DNA of 64,000 nt, taken from positions 186,001 to 250,000 of the forward strand of contig NZ_LHVE01000009.1 of NCBI RefSeq assembly GCF_001269655.1, read 5' to 3'. Below are positions 16,045 through 24,810 of this stretch, piece after piece. A program made the position numbers and the translations under genes. This DNA comes from Pseudomonas thivervalensis. GTDB taxonomy: Bacteria; Pseudomonadota; Gammaproteobacteria; Pseudomonadales; Pseudomonadaceae. Every line of letters starts with the position of its first letter. Within the stretch, counting starts at the first letter, position 1. The notes under the pieces are model-generated. The model saw nothing but the letters and a program-made list of their open reading frames with translations, did not search any database and was not told the origin of the DNA.

Positions 16045-17109
16045 ATGACCGCTACTGTTCCGCGCCTGTCTGCCAGCTTCGACGAAGCGCCCCTGACCCT
16101 GGTGCGCCGACGCTGGCGACCGGGCCTGCTGCTGTTGCTGCTGGTGGCTTTTGTCGGGCTGCCGTGGCTGGGCAACGACTATTGGCTCAACGCGATCCTG
16201 ATTCCTTTCCTGGTGTTGTCCCTGGCCGGCCTGGGGCTGAACCTGCTGACCGGCTATACCGGCCAGACGTCGGTCGGTGCCGCCGGCTTCATGGCGGTGG
16301 GCGCGTTCGCCACTTACGGCCTGCTGCTGCGCGTGCCTGGCCTGCCGCTGCCACTGGCGCTGATCGGCGGTGGGGTGATCGCCGGGTTGGTCGGACTGCT
16401 GTTTGGCATCCCCAGTTCGCGGATCAAGGGCTTCTACCTGATGGTCACCACGCTGGCCGCGCAGTTCTTCCTGGAGTGGGTGTTCGCCAAGTTCCCCTGG
16501 TTCTACAACTACGCCTCGTCCGGCACCATCAGCGCGCCGCGCCTGGAGCTGTTCGGCCATAACCTGGGTACCCCGGTCGGTCGCTACCTGTTGACCCTCA
16601 GTTGCGTGGTGCTGTTGACCTGGGTGGCGGTCAACCTGGTGCGCAGCCAGGTCGGCCGCAACTGGATGGCGATCCGCGACATGGATACCGCAGCCGCAGT
16701 GATTGGGATTGCCGTCGAGCGCGACAAGCGCATGGCCTTCGCCGTGAGTTCGTTCTACCTGGGCATCGCCGGGGCGCTCTGGGCGTTCGCCTACCTGGGG
16801 ACAGCCAGTGCTGGCAGCTTCGACATCAACCGCTCGTTCCAGATTCTGTTCATCATCATTATCGGCGGCATGGGCAGCATCGCCGGCAGCTTCATCGGTG
16901 CGGCTTTCATCAGCCTTGTGCCGATCCTGCTCAGCCATGCCGGGCAATGGCTGTTCAACGGCAACGTCGACGCCGGGCAACTGCAGAACCTGCAGAAGGT
17001 GCTCTTCGGCGGCTTGATCATCTGGTTCCTGATCAAGGAACCGGAAGGTCTGGCACGCCTGCTCGGCGACCTGCGCGAACGCATCAGGGTCTGGCCGCTG
17101 CGGTTCTGA
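16045..17109 (+). CDS. livM: Branched-chain-amino-acid-type ABC permease, LivM-like
   Basis: A 354-residue membrane protein with about ten hydrophobic segments. LAGLGLNLLTGYTGQTSVGAAGFM (near residue 65) is the LivM signature, and MAIRDMDTAAAVIGIAVERDK (near residue 215) is the cytoplasmic coupling segment that contacts the ATPases. It forms a heterodimer with the LivH-like permease. The ATG at 16045 lies 4 bp after the LivH stop. With livG reduced to a remnant, only the LivF-type ATPase encoded 1.5 kb downstream remains to power it. Confidence 0.88.
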   Translation: MTATVPRLSASFDEAPLTLVRRRWRPGLLLLLLVAFVGLPWLGNDYWLNAILIPFLVLSLAGLGLNLLTGYTGQTSVGAAGFMAVGAFATYGLLLRVPGLPLPLALIGGGVIAGLVGLLFGIPSSRIKGFYLMVTTLAAQFFLEWVFAKFPWFYNYASSGTISAPRLELFGHNLGTPVGRYLLTLSCVVLLTWVAVNLVRSQVGRNWMAIRDMDTAAAVIGIAVERDKRMAFAVSSFYLGIAGALWAFAYLGTASAGSFDINRSFQILFIIIIGGMGSIAGSFIGAAFISLVPILLSHAGQWLFNGNVDAGQLQNLQKVLFGGLIIWFLIKEPEGLARLLGDLRERIRVWPLRF

Positions 17110-17213
17110 GCGCCGACCCACCACCCAACGAACCTTGACCCGACCCAGGGAAAGGAGGTTTCCAACCCCCGGCCGCCATGACGCGGCCAGGCACTCAAAC
17201 CGAGAAAACCATC

Positions 17214-18548
17214 ATGCATGCAACCCTCAAACGTCGCCTCGCCGCCATCGGCCTGGCGCTTGGCGCCTGTGCGGCGCTGGTACCGACTGTCCAGGCGGCC
17301 AACGAGCAGTTCTTCCCCTTGGCCACCTACCGGGTCGGTGCCTATGCCTCCAGCGGCATTCCGGTGTGGGCCGGAATGATCGACTACCTGCGCTACATCA
17401 ACGAGGTGGAAGGCGGTATCAACGGCGTCAAGCTGGTCTGGCAGGAGTGCGAGACCGAGTGGACGGCGGAGAAGGGCATCGAATGCTACGAGCGCTTCAA
17501 GAACGGTCTCAATGGTGCGCCGGTGGCGGTCTATCAACCCAATGGCGCGCCGGCCGCCTATGCCCTCGCGGACAAGGCCGAAGCCGACAGGATCCCCTTG
17601 ATCACCCTCGGCTATGGCCGTACCGAAGCCACCGACGGCAGGGTGTTTCCCTACAACTTCCCGGCCATGCTGACGTTCTACAGCGAGGCCTCGGCGTTCA
17701 TCAACTACGTGGCCGAGCGCGAGGGCGGGCTGGACAAGCTCAAGGGCAAGAAGATCGCCACCGTCTACCACGACTCCGCCTATGGTCGGGAGACCCAGGG
17801 GCCGCTGGCGTTGCTGGCGCAGAAGTACGGCTTCGAGAACATCCAGATCGCGGTGGCCGACCCGGGTAACGAACAGGCCGGGCAGTGGCGCCAGGTGCGG
17901 CAACTCAAGCCGGACTGGGTGTTCCTGCGGACCTGGGGCGTGTCCACGCCGGTGGCGATCAAGACCGCGGCGCGTTTTGGCTATCCGGTGGAGCGCATCG
18001 TCGGCGACATCTGGGCCAGCTCCAACGAAGACGTGCTGCCGGCCGGCGAGGCGGGCAAGGGGTACCTGGCGTTGACCCCCTATCCGGGCGGCGCCGACTT
18101 CGACATCCACCAGCGCATTCGCCAGCACATCCTCGATACCGGCAAGAGCGACCTCAAGGACCCGAAGAGTTTTGGCAGCGTCTACTACAACTCCGGCCTG
18201 GTGAATGCTGCCATCGCCGTCGAAGCGATCCGCACCGCGCAGCAGCATTTCGGCAATCGTCCGCTCAACGGTGAGGAGGGTCGCTGGGGCCTGGAGCACC
18301 TCGACCTCAACGATGCGCGTCTCAAGGAAATCGGTTTTCTTGGGTTGATGCAGCCGCTGCGGCTGTCCTGCAGCGACCATGAGGGCGGTGGGGCGGCCAA
18401 GGTGCAGCAATGGGACGGCCAGCGGTGGAACCTGATCACCGACTGGGTCCAGGCCGACCGCGCCACGTTGCGCCCATTGATCGACGCCAAGGCTGCCGAG
18501 TACGCGAAAGAGAAGGGCGTGACTGCCCGCGATTGCGCGGCGCAGTAG
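17214..18548 (+). CDS. Periplasmic solute-binding protein of the Liv-type transporter
   Basis: A 444-residue secreted protein: signal peptide MHATLKRRLAAIGLALGACAALVPTVQA (cleavage near residue 28), then a two-lobed type I periplasmic binding fold of the Peripla_BP_6 group. ATYRVGAYASSGIPVWAGMIDYLRYINEVEGGINGVKLVW at its start is the classic pattern of hydrophobic-amino-acid-type binding proteins, though few residues of the canonical Leu/Ile/Val pocket are recognisable, in keeping with a different ligand. It lies between the permeases and the LivF-type ATPase on the same strand. Start chosen at the ATG directly preceding the signal peptide. Confidence 0.85.
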   Translation: MHATLKRRLAAIGLALGACAALVPTVQAANEQFFPLATYRVGAYASSGIPVWAGMIDYLRYINEVEGGINGVKLVWQECETEWTAEKGIECYERFKNGLNGAPVAVYQPNGAPAAYALADKAEADRIPLITLGYGRTEATDGRVFPYNFPAMLTFYSEASAFINYVAEREGGLDKLKGKKIATVYHDSAYGRETQGPLALLAQKYGFENIQIAVADPGNEQAGQWRQVRQLKPDWVFLRTWGVSTPVAIKTAARFGYPVERIVGDIWASSNEDVLPAGEAGKGYLALTPYPGGADFDIHQRIRQHILDTGKSDLKDPKSFGSVYYNSGLVNAAIAVEAIRTAQQHFGNRPLNGEEGRWGLEHLDLNDARLKEIGFLGLMQPLRLSCSDHEGGGAAKVQQWDGQRWNLITDWVQADRATLRPLIDAKAAEYAKEKGVTARDCAAQ

Positions 18549-18601
18549 CCATGTACAGCGACACACGACCGGGTGCGACTGCGCCCGAGGAGCAAGAAAC
18601 C

Positions 18602-19378
<777 letters not shown>

Positions 19379-19392
19379 GGGAGGCGCGACGC

Positions 19393-19414
19393 AACTGTTC
19401 GCTGGGCAACAGTT
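19393..19414. promoter_or_regulatory. Palindromic activator site 2 (SfnB-like gene)
   Basis: AACTGTT-CGCTGGGC-AACAGTT is a perfect 7 bp dyad with an 8 bp spacer. The core ACTGTY-N8-RACAGT is the same as at 12498-12517, and the flank continues alike on the right (ACAGTT-n-ATC-n-ACA). Its centre lies 93.5 bp before the -24 element at 19497. Confidence 0.68.
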
Positions 19415-19496
19415 CATCGACAGTTTGCCGCTCCCGGGGCTTTCAAGCGTACCCGGGCATCTCTTCAATGTATTGAATATAAAGCCTTTTTAATGT

Positions 19497-19511
19497 TGGT
19501 ACGGGCTGTGC
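19497..19511 (+). promoter_or_regulatory. Sigma-54 (-24/-12) promoter of the SfnB-like gene
   Basis: TGGTACGGGCTGTGC keeps the invariant GG and GC at 10 bp spacing and matches TGGCACG-N4-TTGC at all but two consensus positions. Transcription should start near 19523, 27 bp before the ATG. SfnR-controlled sulfur genes in Pseudomonas are known to use sigma-54. Confidence 0.7.
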
Positions 19512-19549
19512 TTTAGCGCTGGATGAACCCGTTATGCATGGAGTAGCAC

Positions 19550-20782
19550 ATGACCGACTCACCGTCTTTCGATTTGCCTGGGCAGGCCCATCCGGCGCCG
19601 CGCAGTCCGGCCCATATCATCCGCAGCGACGCCGAGGCCATTGAGGTGGCGCAGCGTCTGGCTGAGGATTTCGCCCGCGAGGCGGCCTTGCGCGACCGCG
19701 AGCGGCGGCTGCCCTGGGCGGAACTGGAGCGCTTTTCCGCCAGCGGGCTGTGGGCGATCCGCGTGCCGAAGGCGTACGGTGGCGCCGAGGTGTCCTATGC
19801 CACCCTCAGCGAAGTGATCGCGATCATTTCCGCGGCCGATTCGTCCCTTGGTCAGCTGCCGCAAAACCATTTCGGCGTGCTCAGCAACCTCAGCTTGACC
19901 GGTAGCGAGGAGCAGAAGCGCCGTTACTACGCCAAGGTGTTGCAGGGCTATCGTTTCGGCAATGCCTTTTCCGAAGCGCGCAGCCAGTACGTCACTACCT
20001 TCCAGACGCAGATCCGCTTCGACGGTGACACGGCTGTACTCAACGGCGAGAAGGCCTACTGCACCGGTGCGCTGTTCGCCCACATCGTGCCGGTTGCCGG
20101 CGTGGATGAGGAAGGGCACGTCCATATCGCCCTCGTCCCACGGGATGCGGCGGGCCTGACAGTGATCGACAGTTGGGACGGTTTCGGCCAGCGCATCACC
20201 GCCAGCGGCCAGGTGCGCATCGACGGTGTACGGGTGCCGGCGAGCGACGTAGTGCCAGCCTGGAAAGCCTATGACCAACCCACCTCCGACGGCCCGATTT
20301 CGCAAATCATCCAGGCTGCGGTGGACACCGGCATTGCCCGTGGCGCCTTCGCCGAGACCTTGCGCGTCGCCCGCCAGGCGCGCCCATGGGTGGACAGCGG
20401 GCTGCAACACGGTTGGCAGGACCCGCTGGGCCAAGCGCTGATCGGTGAGTTGGCCTGGCGCCTGCAAGCGGCCGAAGCCATTCTGCGTCGCGCGGCGCAC
20501 GCGGTCGACCGCGCTGTCGCCGAACCCAGCGAGGAACGGGTGGCTGAAACCTCGGTGATCGTCGGCCAGGCCAAGGTGCTGTCCACTGAGATTTCCCTGG
20601 AGGCTTCCAGCCGTCTGTTGGAGTTGGGCGGCACCCGTAGCGTCTCGGCCAGTCAAGGACTGGACCGGTTCTGGCGCAATGCGCGGACCCACACCCTGCA
20701 CGACCCGGTGCGCTGGAAATATCACTTGGTCGGCAATCAACTGCTCAACGACATCAAGCCGCAACGTCACTCCTGGAACTGA
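19550..20782 (+). CDS. sfnB: SfnB-family sulfur-acquisition oxidoreductase (acyl-CoA dehydrogenase fold)
   Basis: A 410-residue flavoprotein of the acyl-CoA dehydrogenase superfamily. PKAYGGAEVSYATLSEVIAIIS and SSLGQLPQNHFGVL in the N-terminal half, LNGEKAYCTGALFAHIVPVAG in the middle beta domain, and LGGTRSVSASQGLDRFWRNARTHTLHDPVRWK at the C terminus match the SfnB/DszC/DmoB-like branch, which hydroxylates rather than dehydrogenates: FMNH2 and O2 oxidise sulfides or sulfones. Lack of the usual acyl-CoA dehydrogenase catalytic Glu fits that. It has its own sigma-54-type promoter with an upstream palindrome shared with the monooxygenase operon. Confidence 0.82.
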   Translation: MTDSPSFDLPGQAHPAPRSPAHIIRSDAEAIEVAQRLAEDFAREAALRDRERRLPWAELERFSASGLWAIRVPKAYGGAEVSYATLSEVIAIISAADSSLGQLPQNHFGVLSNLSLTGSEEQKRRYYAKVLQGYRFGNAFSEARSQYVTTFQTQIRFDGDTAVLNGEKAYCTGALFAHIVPVAGVDEEGHVHIALVPRDAAGLTVIDSWDGFGQRITASGQVRIDGVRVPASDVVPAWKAYDQPTSDGPISQIIQAAVDTGIARGAFAETLRVARQARPWVDSGLQHGWQDPLGQALIGELAWRLQAAEAILRRAAHAVDRAVAEPSEERVAETSVIVGQAKVLSTEISLEASSRLLELGGTRSVSASQGLDRFWRNARTHTLHDPVRWKYHLVGNQLLNDIKPQRHSWN

Positions 20783-20792
20783 GGTATCGCCC

Positions 20793-21185
20793 ATGTCCAA
20801 CTTACATTCCCAAGGCCGTAGCGACTTGGCTCATGCCCGTCATGTCGAGGCGGCGCTGCTCGACTTTCTGCGTGCCCAGAGTGCTCGGCATGAAGCCCTG
20901 GTGATCGCCGCCATCGGCGAATTGCGCATCCGTATCGACGCGGCCGATGCCTTGCTGGCATACGCCGACGACTCCCAGTCGGCCGCCATCGCATTTCGCC
21001 TGGCCGCCGCCGAGGCCGCGCGCCTGGCCGGCCATGTCTATTTCGAGCTGGCCGGTCGCAGCCTGCCGCGGCCCTTGCCCGACAGCCCCGAACCGGCCTT
21101 GCTGACCCAGCGTCGGCTGCTTGGGGATCATTACCTCAACGGTGCTGCGTTGGCCGACGGGCAAGGGGATGGTTTGGCCAGGTGA
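20793..21185 (+). CDS. Small helical protein, acyl-CoA dehydrogenase C-terminal-like
   Basis: A 130-residue, Ala-rich and almost entirely helical protein encoded 10 bp after the SfnB-like gene, so probably co-transcribed. The pattern HEALVIAAIGELRIRIDAADALL and IAFRLAAAEAARLAGHVYFELAGRS resembles the C-terminal four-helix bundle of acyl-CoA dehydrogenase/SfnB proteins, where Arg and Ser residues in that helix line the flavin. It lacks the N-terminal and beta domains, so it is either a truncated duplicate or a stand-alone partner. I do not assign a function. Confidence 0.5.
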   Translation: MSNLHSQGRSDLAHARHVEAALLDFLRAQSARHEALVIAAIGELRIRIDAADALLAYADDSQSAAIAFRLAAAEAARLAGHVYFELAGRSLPRPLPDSPEPALLTQRRLLGDHYLNGAALADGQGDGLAR

Positions 21186-21220
21186 AGGTATAGGTTCGGT
21201 ATCCGATGAAATGCTGTTCA

Positions 21221-21262
21221 CTTGAGGCTTGAGGCTTGAGGCTTGAGGCTTGAGGCTTGAGG
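21221..21262. repeat. Heptanucleotide tandem repeat, six copies
   Basis: Six uninterrupted copies of CTTGAGG occupy 42 bp just after the small helical gene. Length differences here would be expected from slipped replication. It lies outside coding sequence. Confidence 0.9.
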
Positions 21263-21282
21263 TACGAGCCATTGTGGATGAG

Positions 21283-21420
21283 CCCTTGTGGCGAGGGAGC
21301 TTGCTCCCGCTGGGCTGCGCAGCAGCCCCAATGCGGACATCGAGGACGCCAGATTGATTGGGCCAACTGGAGCCGGGGGGCGCTTCGCACCCCGGCGGGA
21401 GCAAGCTCCCTCGCCACGGG
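21283..21420. repeat. REPIN: inverted pair of REP sequences
   Basis: The left copy CCCTTGTGGCGAGGGAGC with the hairpin GGGCTGCGCAGCAGCCC (from 21283 to 21330) faces a right copy whose end GGGAGCAAGCTCCCTCGCCA (to 21417) is its near-perfect inverse. The right copy has a GGGGGCGCTTCGCACCCC hairpin. This is the mobile REP doublet form common in Pseudomonas. Confidence 0.85.
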
Positions 21421-21471
21421 TTCATCTGCTGTCTTGAGTGAGTGGCCATGTTCTTCTGCCCGGCGCGAACG

Positions 21472-21565
21472 CTGTGGGAGCGAGCTTGCTCGCGATAGCG
21501 GTGGGTCGGTCAATGCGGCTGTGAATGTCAGTCCGTCATCGCGAGCAAGCTCGCTCCCACAAGGG
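21472..21565. repeat. REPIN: second inverted REP pair
   Basis: CTGTGGGAGCGAGCTTGCTC and CGCGATAGCGGTGGGTCGG form the left unit (21472-21509), and CATCGCGAGCAAGCTCGCTC CCAC closes it as the inverse (to about 21560). It belongs to the GGAGCGAGC class and stands 52 bp after the previous REPIN, downstream of convergent genes. Confidence 0.85.
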
Positions 21566-21633
21566 CGCCGCGATGCCCCTGTTATTGATTTGCGCCCACA
21601 AGGGCGCAGAGCCGGGACAAGCCTACAGCCGCC

Positions 21634-22275
21634 CTAGGCGGCTGGTCGACGCATCGCCAGAATGGCCGCACCGAAGCCGATGAAGGTCGAGCCGACGAGC
21701 CGGCTGATCCACACGGAGAATTCGGGCCGTTTCAGCACGCCTTTGGCCTGGGCCGCAATGGCCGCATACAGGCTCAAGGACACCAGCGACAAGCCGGCGA
21801 ATATCGACGTCAGAATCAGGAACTGCGGCAGCAGCGCGGCGCTCTGGTCGATGAACTGCGGGAACAGGGCGGTGAAGAACATCGTTGCCTTTGGGTTGGT
21901 AATGGCCGTCAGGAACGCCGACTTGTACAGCTTTGAACGCGATGGCTTGCCGGTCGTGCCATCCGTTTGCACATCTTGCGCGAGTATCGGGCTCTTCTTG
22001 AATAGCTGTTTGGCGCCCAGGTAGAACAGATAACCCGCCCCCAGGATTTTCACGGCGTTGAACAGCCATTCGGAGCTGGCGAGCAACGCGCCCAGCCCCA
22101 GCATCGCGGCGGCCGACAGGCAGAACAGCCCGCTGGCGTTGCCCACCGACGACCACACCGCGTAGCGCGGGCCGTAGGCCAGGCTGTTATTGATCGCCAT
22201 CAAGGTGGCAGGACCCGGACTGGCGATGGCGATGGCCGCGACCAGGGTAAAGGCGAGAATCGAGTGCAGTTCCAT
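21634..22275 (-). CDS. LysE/RhtB-family amino-acid exporter
   Basis: A 213-residue inner-membrane protein with six hydrophobic segments. The N-terminal IAIASPGPATLMAINNSLAYGPR carries the GP-rich signature of LysE/RhtB exporters, and FLTAITNPKATMFFTALFPQFI (near residue 120) is the second hallmark, where the Asn-Pro pair sits in the transport channel. Family members export amino acids such as threonine, homoserine lactone or lysine, and substrate range cannot be read. It is a single gene between a REPIN-rich gap and a divergent small lipoprotein gene. Confidence 0.85.
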   Translation of the reverse strand: MELHSILAFTLVAAIAIASPGPATLMAINNSLAYGPRYAVWSSVGNASGLFCLSAAAMLGLGALLASSEWLFNAVKILGAGYLFYLGAKQLFKKSPILAQDVQTDGTTGKPSRSKLYKSAFLTAITNPKATMFFTALFPQFIDQSAALLPQFLILTSIFAGLSLVSLSLYAAIAAQAKGVLKRPEFSVWISRLVGSTFIGFGAAILAMRRPAA

Positions 22276-22411
22276 TGTTCACATTCGCGGCTGATTGACA
22301 GGGTGAGCATCCTACAGGAGAACCTGGTGTTGCCGCTTTTGTCTTCCAACATGCGCCTCTAGGTCGTCCGCCATCATGCTACAGTCCAGCCTTTCAAGGA
22401 GAGCGAGCGTC

Positions 22412-22681
22412 ATGCGGATCGTAATAATGACTTTGATCATGGCGCTGCTGGCAGGCTGTGCGACGGCCAACGAAACCTTTGGCATGGGGCAACTCTGCGG
22501 CCGCCAGCCTTACTGTGGTGCGGCCACCGATATCGAGATCATCAAGGGCTCGACGAACGACAACGACGTTTACTCACGTGCGCTGGCACCGTTTGCAATC
22601 ATTGACCTGCCTTTCAGTATCGTCGCCGATACGCTGATCCTGCCCTATACGATTTTTCATATGAGGCCTGCCGAGGAGTAA
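22412..22681 (+). CDS. YceK/YidQ-type lipoprotein
   Basis: An 89-residue protein with a lipoprotein signal: MRIVIMTLIMALLAGC, lipobox LAGC, so the Cys at residue 16 would be lipidated. The mature part, FGMGQLCGRQPYCGAATDIEI, then APFAIIDLPFSIVADTLILPYTIF, matches the YceK/YidQ family (PFDUF1375), whose role is unknown; the final hydrophobic stretch is a family hallmark. AAGGAG lies 10 bp before the ATG at 22412, which decides against an upstream in-frame ATG. It converges with the CitMHS gene across a 31 bp gap with no obvious terminator. Confidence 0.75.
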   Translation: MRIVIMTLIMALLAGCATANETFGMGQLCGRQPYCGAATDIEIIKGSTNDNDVYSRALAPFAIIDLPFSIVADTLILPYTIFHMRPAEE

Positions 22682-22712
22682 TGGATCCCCGGGTCCTCCA
22701 AATCAGTTGTTC

Positions 22713-24017
22713 TCAAGTGAACAAGGTGATCGCGCCTGTCAGCAGCGACAACCCGGTCATTGCAAGCGAGAGCAACACCGCCCATTTGATCGTGCTCTTC
22801 TGGAAGTCTCCGAGGTCTCGATCGATCATGCCCACCAGCAACAAGGTCGATGCCACCAACGGGCTGATTTGATGCACCGGTTGGCCCAGCACGGAGGCAC
22901 GGGCGATTTCCATGGGGCTGATGCCGTAAGCCGCCGCGGCATTGGCGAGGATCGGGACGACACCGAAATAATAAGCATCGTTGGACAGCAAAAATGTCAG
23001 CGGCATGCTCGTGATCGCCACCACCAGTGGGAACAGATGCCCCCAGGAAGGGGGGATGGTCTGGACCAGCAGCTGGGCAATCGCATCGACCATCTTCGTA
23101 CCGGAGAAGATGCCCGCAAACACCCCCGCTGCGAACACCAGCAGTACCACGACCATGGCATTGCCGGCATGGGCGAGCATCCGCTCTTTCTGCAAGTCCA
23201 GGCGTGGGTAATTCATGATCAGGGCGACGATGAAGCCCAGCAGGAAACTGATCACTGAATTCAGCAGCCCGGTCACCAGGCAGACCATCACCGCCAGTAC
23301 CAGGATCAGGTTGGGCACCACCTGCTTCGGTCTTTTATGCTCGCCGTGGCCGATGATGGAATCGATGTAGCAGTCATCGCCACCACTGGACAACGTCATG
23401 ACGCCGATTCGCCGACGCTCGCGCCGTCCCAACACAAACGCGACGTAAAGCACACCGGCCGCGCCGAGCGCCATGGTCGGCAGCAGTGGAATGAAAAACT
23501 CGGCGGCATCCAGTCCGAGCACTGCGATAACGCGGGTCGCCGGTCCTCCCCAAGGGGTCATGCCGCCCATCACGCTCAATGACAGCACGCAGATGCTGGC
23601 GAGAATCATGGGGTTCATCTGAATGCGTTTATACAAGGGCAGCATCGCTGCGCAAGTGATCATGTAGGTCGTTGTGCCGTCGCCGTCCAGTGCCGTGGTC
23701 AACGACAGAATGGCCGTGCCGATCGCAATCCTCACCGGATTGCCGTTCACCGCCTTCAGGATCATCTTGATCATCGGATCGAACAATCCGGCGTCGAATA
23801 ACACACCGAAGAACAGGATCGCGAACAGCAACAACGCTGCCGACGGCGCGACCATCTTGATGCCGTCGATCATCATCTTGTCAGTGGTCAGCGCAAAACC
23901 GGCAATGATCGAAAAGATCACCGGCACGACGATCAACGCAACAATGGGCGAAAGCCGCTTTGCCATGATCAGGTAGGTAAATACCACGACCATTGATAAG
24001 CCGAGAAATGCCAACAT
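22713..24017 (-). CDS. CitMHS-family carboxylate transporter (copy 1)
   Basis: A 434-residue inner-membrane carrier with about eleven hydrophobic segments. The family features TTALDGDGTTTYMITCAAMLPLYKR (near residue 105) and MGGMTPWGGPATRVIAVLG (near residue 150) place it in CitMHS, proton symporters for metal-citrate or other di- and tricarboxylates. It ends a minus-strand unit after an Ldh-type dehydrogenase and a solute-binding-like protein, and a divergent LysR regulator probably controls it. A close paralogue lies at 38763-40067; the two share most of the sequence by eye. Confidence 0.85.
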   Translation of the reverse strand: MLAFLGLSMVVVFTYLIMAKRLSPIVALIVVPVIFSIIAGFALTTDKMMIDGIKMVAPSAALLLFAILFFGVLFDAGLFDPMIKMILKAVNGNPVRIAIGTAILSLTTALDGDGTTTYMITCAAMLPLYKRIQMNPMILASICVLSLSVMGGMTPWGGPATRVIAVLGLDAAEFFIPLLPTMALGAAGVLYVAFVLGRRERRRIGVMTLSSGGDDCYIDSIIGHGEHKRPKQVVPNLILVLAVMVCLVTGLLNSVISFLLGFIVALIMNYPRLDLQKERMLAHAGNAMVVVLLVFAAGVFAGIFSGTKMVDAIAQLLVQTIPPSWGHLFPLVVAITSMPLTFLLSNDAYYFGVVPILANAAAAYGISPMEIARASVLGQPVHQISPLVASTLLLVGMIDRDLGDFQKSTIKWAVLLSLAMTGLSLLTGAITLFT

Positions 24018-24071
24018 GTCAGATACTCTTGTTTTTATTGGGGGGTGTCGCTTGCCAGTGGACGCGAAGGG

Positions 24072-24800
24072 TCAGGGGGCGACCGTGGCGCCCGTGATGC
24101 CGTGATGCTGGAGTGCCTCAGCAACGAAGCCGCTGGCCTTGGCCTGCTCGACAAATTGTCGCAATCGTTCAGCGGCTTCCCGGCCATAGGCCTGGGGAAC
24201 GCCCATGGCCTGGCGGATCTCCATGAAACGCCCTGGCAACAGGCGCAGGCCGGGGAAGCGCTGGGCGTCGAATACCAACTGTTGCTTGACACCCGCCGCC
24301 ACGGCGGCACCCTCGGCCAGAAAGGTCTCGACGACGGTTGGCGAGGTCGGTGAACGAATGATCGTGGCGTGCTTCAGTGCGCGCGTCAGGTGCAGGTCGT
24401 ACGCACTGCCTTTGCCCACCACCAGTTCGATACCGGGCTGATCCACCTGGTCGATGTCTTGCAAAGGCGAATCGTCCCTGACCAGGTAGCAGCCTTCGAT
24501 CAGTACATACGGTACGGTAAAGGCCAGTTGTTCGGCGCGAACCGGGTCAATGGCGAAAAAACCGACGTCGGCCCGGCCTTCGGAAACCGCCGCCACAGAT
24601 TCACCCGCGCTTTTGAAGACCCGCAGTTCAAGGGGTATATCGAGTTCCGCAGCGAAGGCGGTCGCCAGGTCGACGGATACCCCCCGCGCATGACCTGCTT
24701 CATCCAGGCCGGCGAGAATCGGATTGCCCACGTTGATTGACGCCCGAAGTACGCCGGTGGGTGCGAAAGTGGCAGCGATTAATGTGTTCAATGGGCTCAT
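24072..24800 (-). CDS. Solute-binding-protein-like (SBP_bac_3) protein without signal peptide
   Basis: A 242-residue protein with the amino-acid-binding (type 3) periplasmic fold: ARGVSVDLATAFAAELDIPLEL near residue 40 and SEGRADVGFFAIDPVRAEQLAFTVPY near residue 75 are the standard ligand-binding strand patterns. Yet the N terminus MSPLNTLIAATFAPTGVLRASIN has no basic start and no hydrophobic core long enough for export. It may act in the cytoplasm or need an earlier start. GAGGGG precedes the ATG. It lies between an Ldh-type dehydrogenase gene (10 bp gap) and the CitMHS gene, and no ABC permease is nearby. In the same position other clusters encode enzymes acting on the transported acid. Confidence 0.65.
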   Translation of the reverse strand: MSPLNTLIAATFAPTGVLRASINVGNPILAGLDEAGHARGVSVDLATAFAAELDIPLELRVFKSAGESVAAVSEGRADVGFFAIDPVRAEQLAFTVPYVLIEGCYLVRDDSPLQDIDQVDQPGIELVVGKGSAYDLHLTRALKHATIIRSPTSPTVVETFLAEGAAVAAGVKQQLVFDAQRFPGLRLLPGRFMEIRQAMGVPQAYGREAAERLRQFVEQAKASGFVAEALQHHGITGATVAP

Positions 24801-24810
24801 ATCGATCCCC

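Noticed and set aside
21221..21262. CRISPR-like repeat
   Set aside because: Heptamers are contiguous without spacers, and no cas genes are present.
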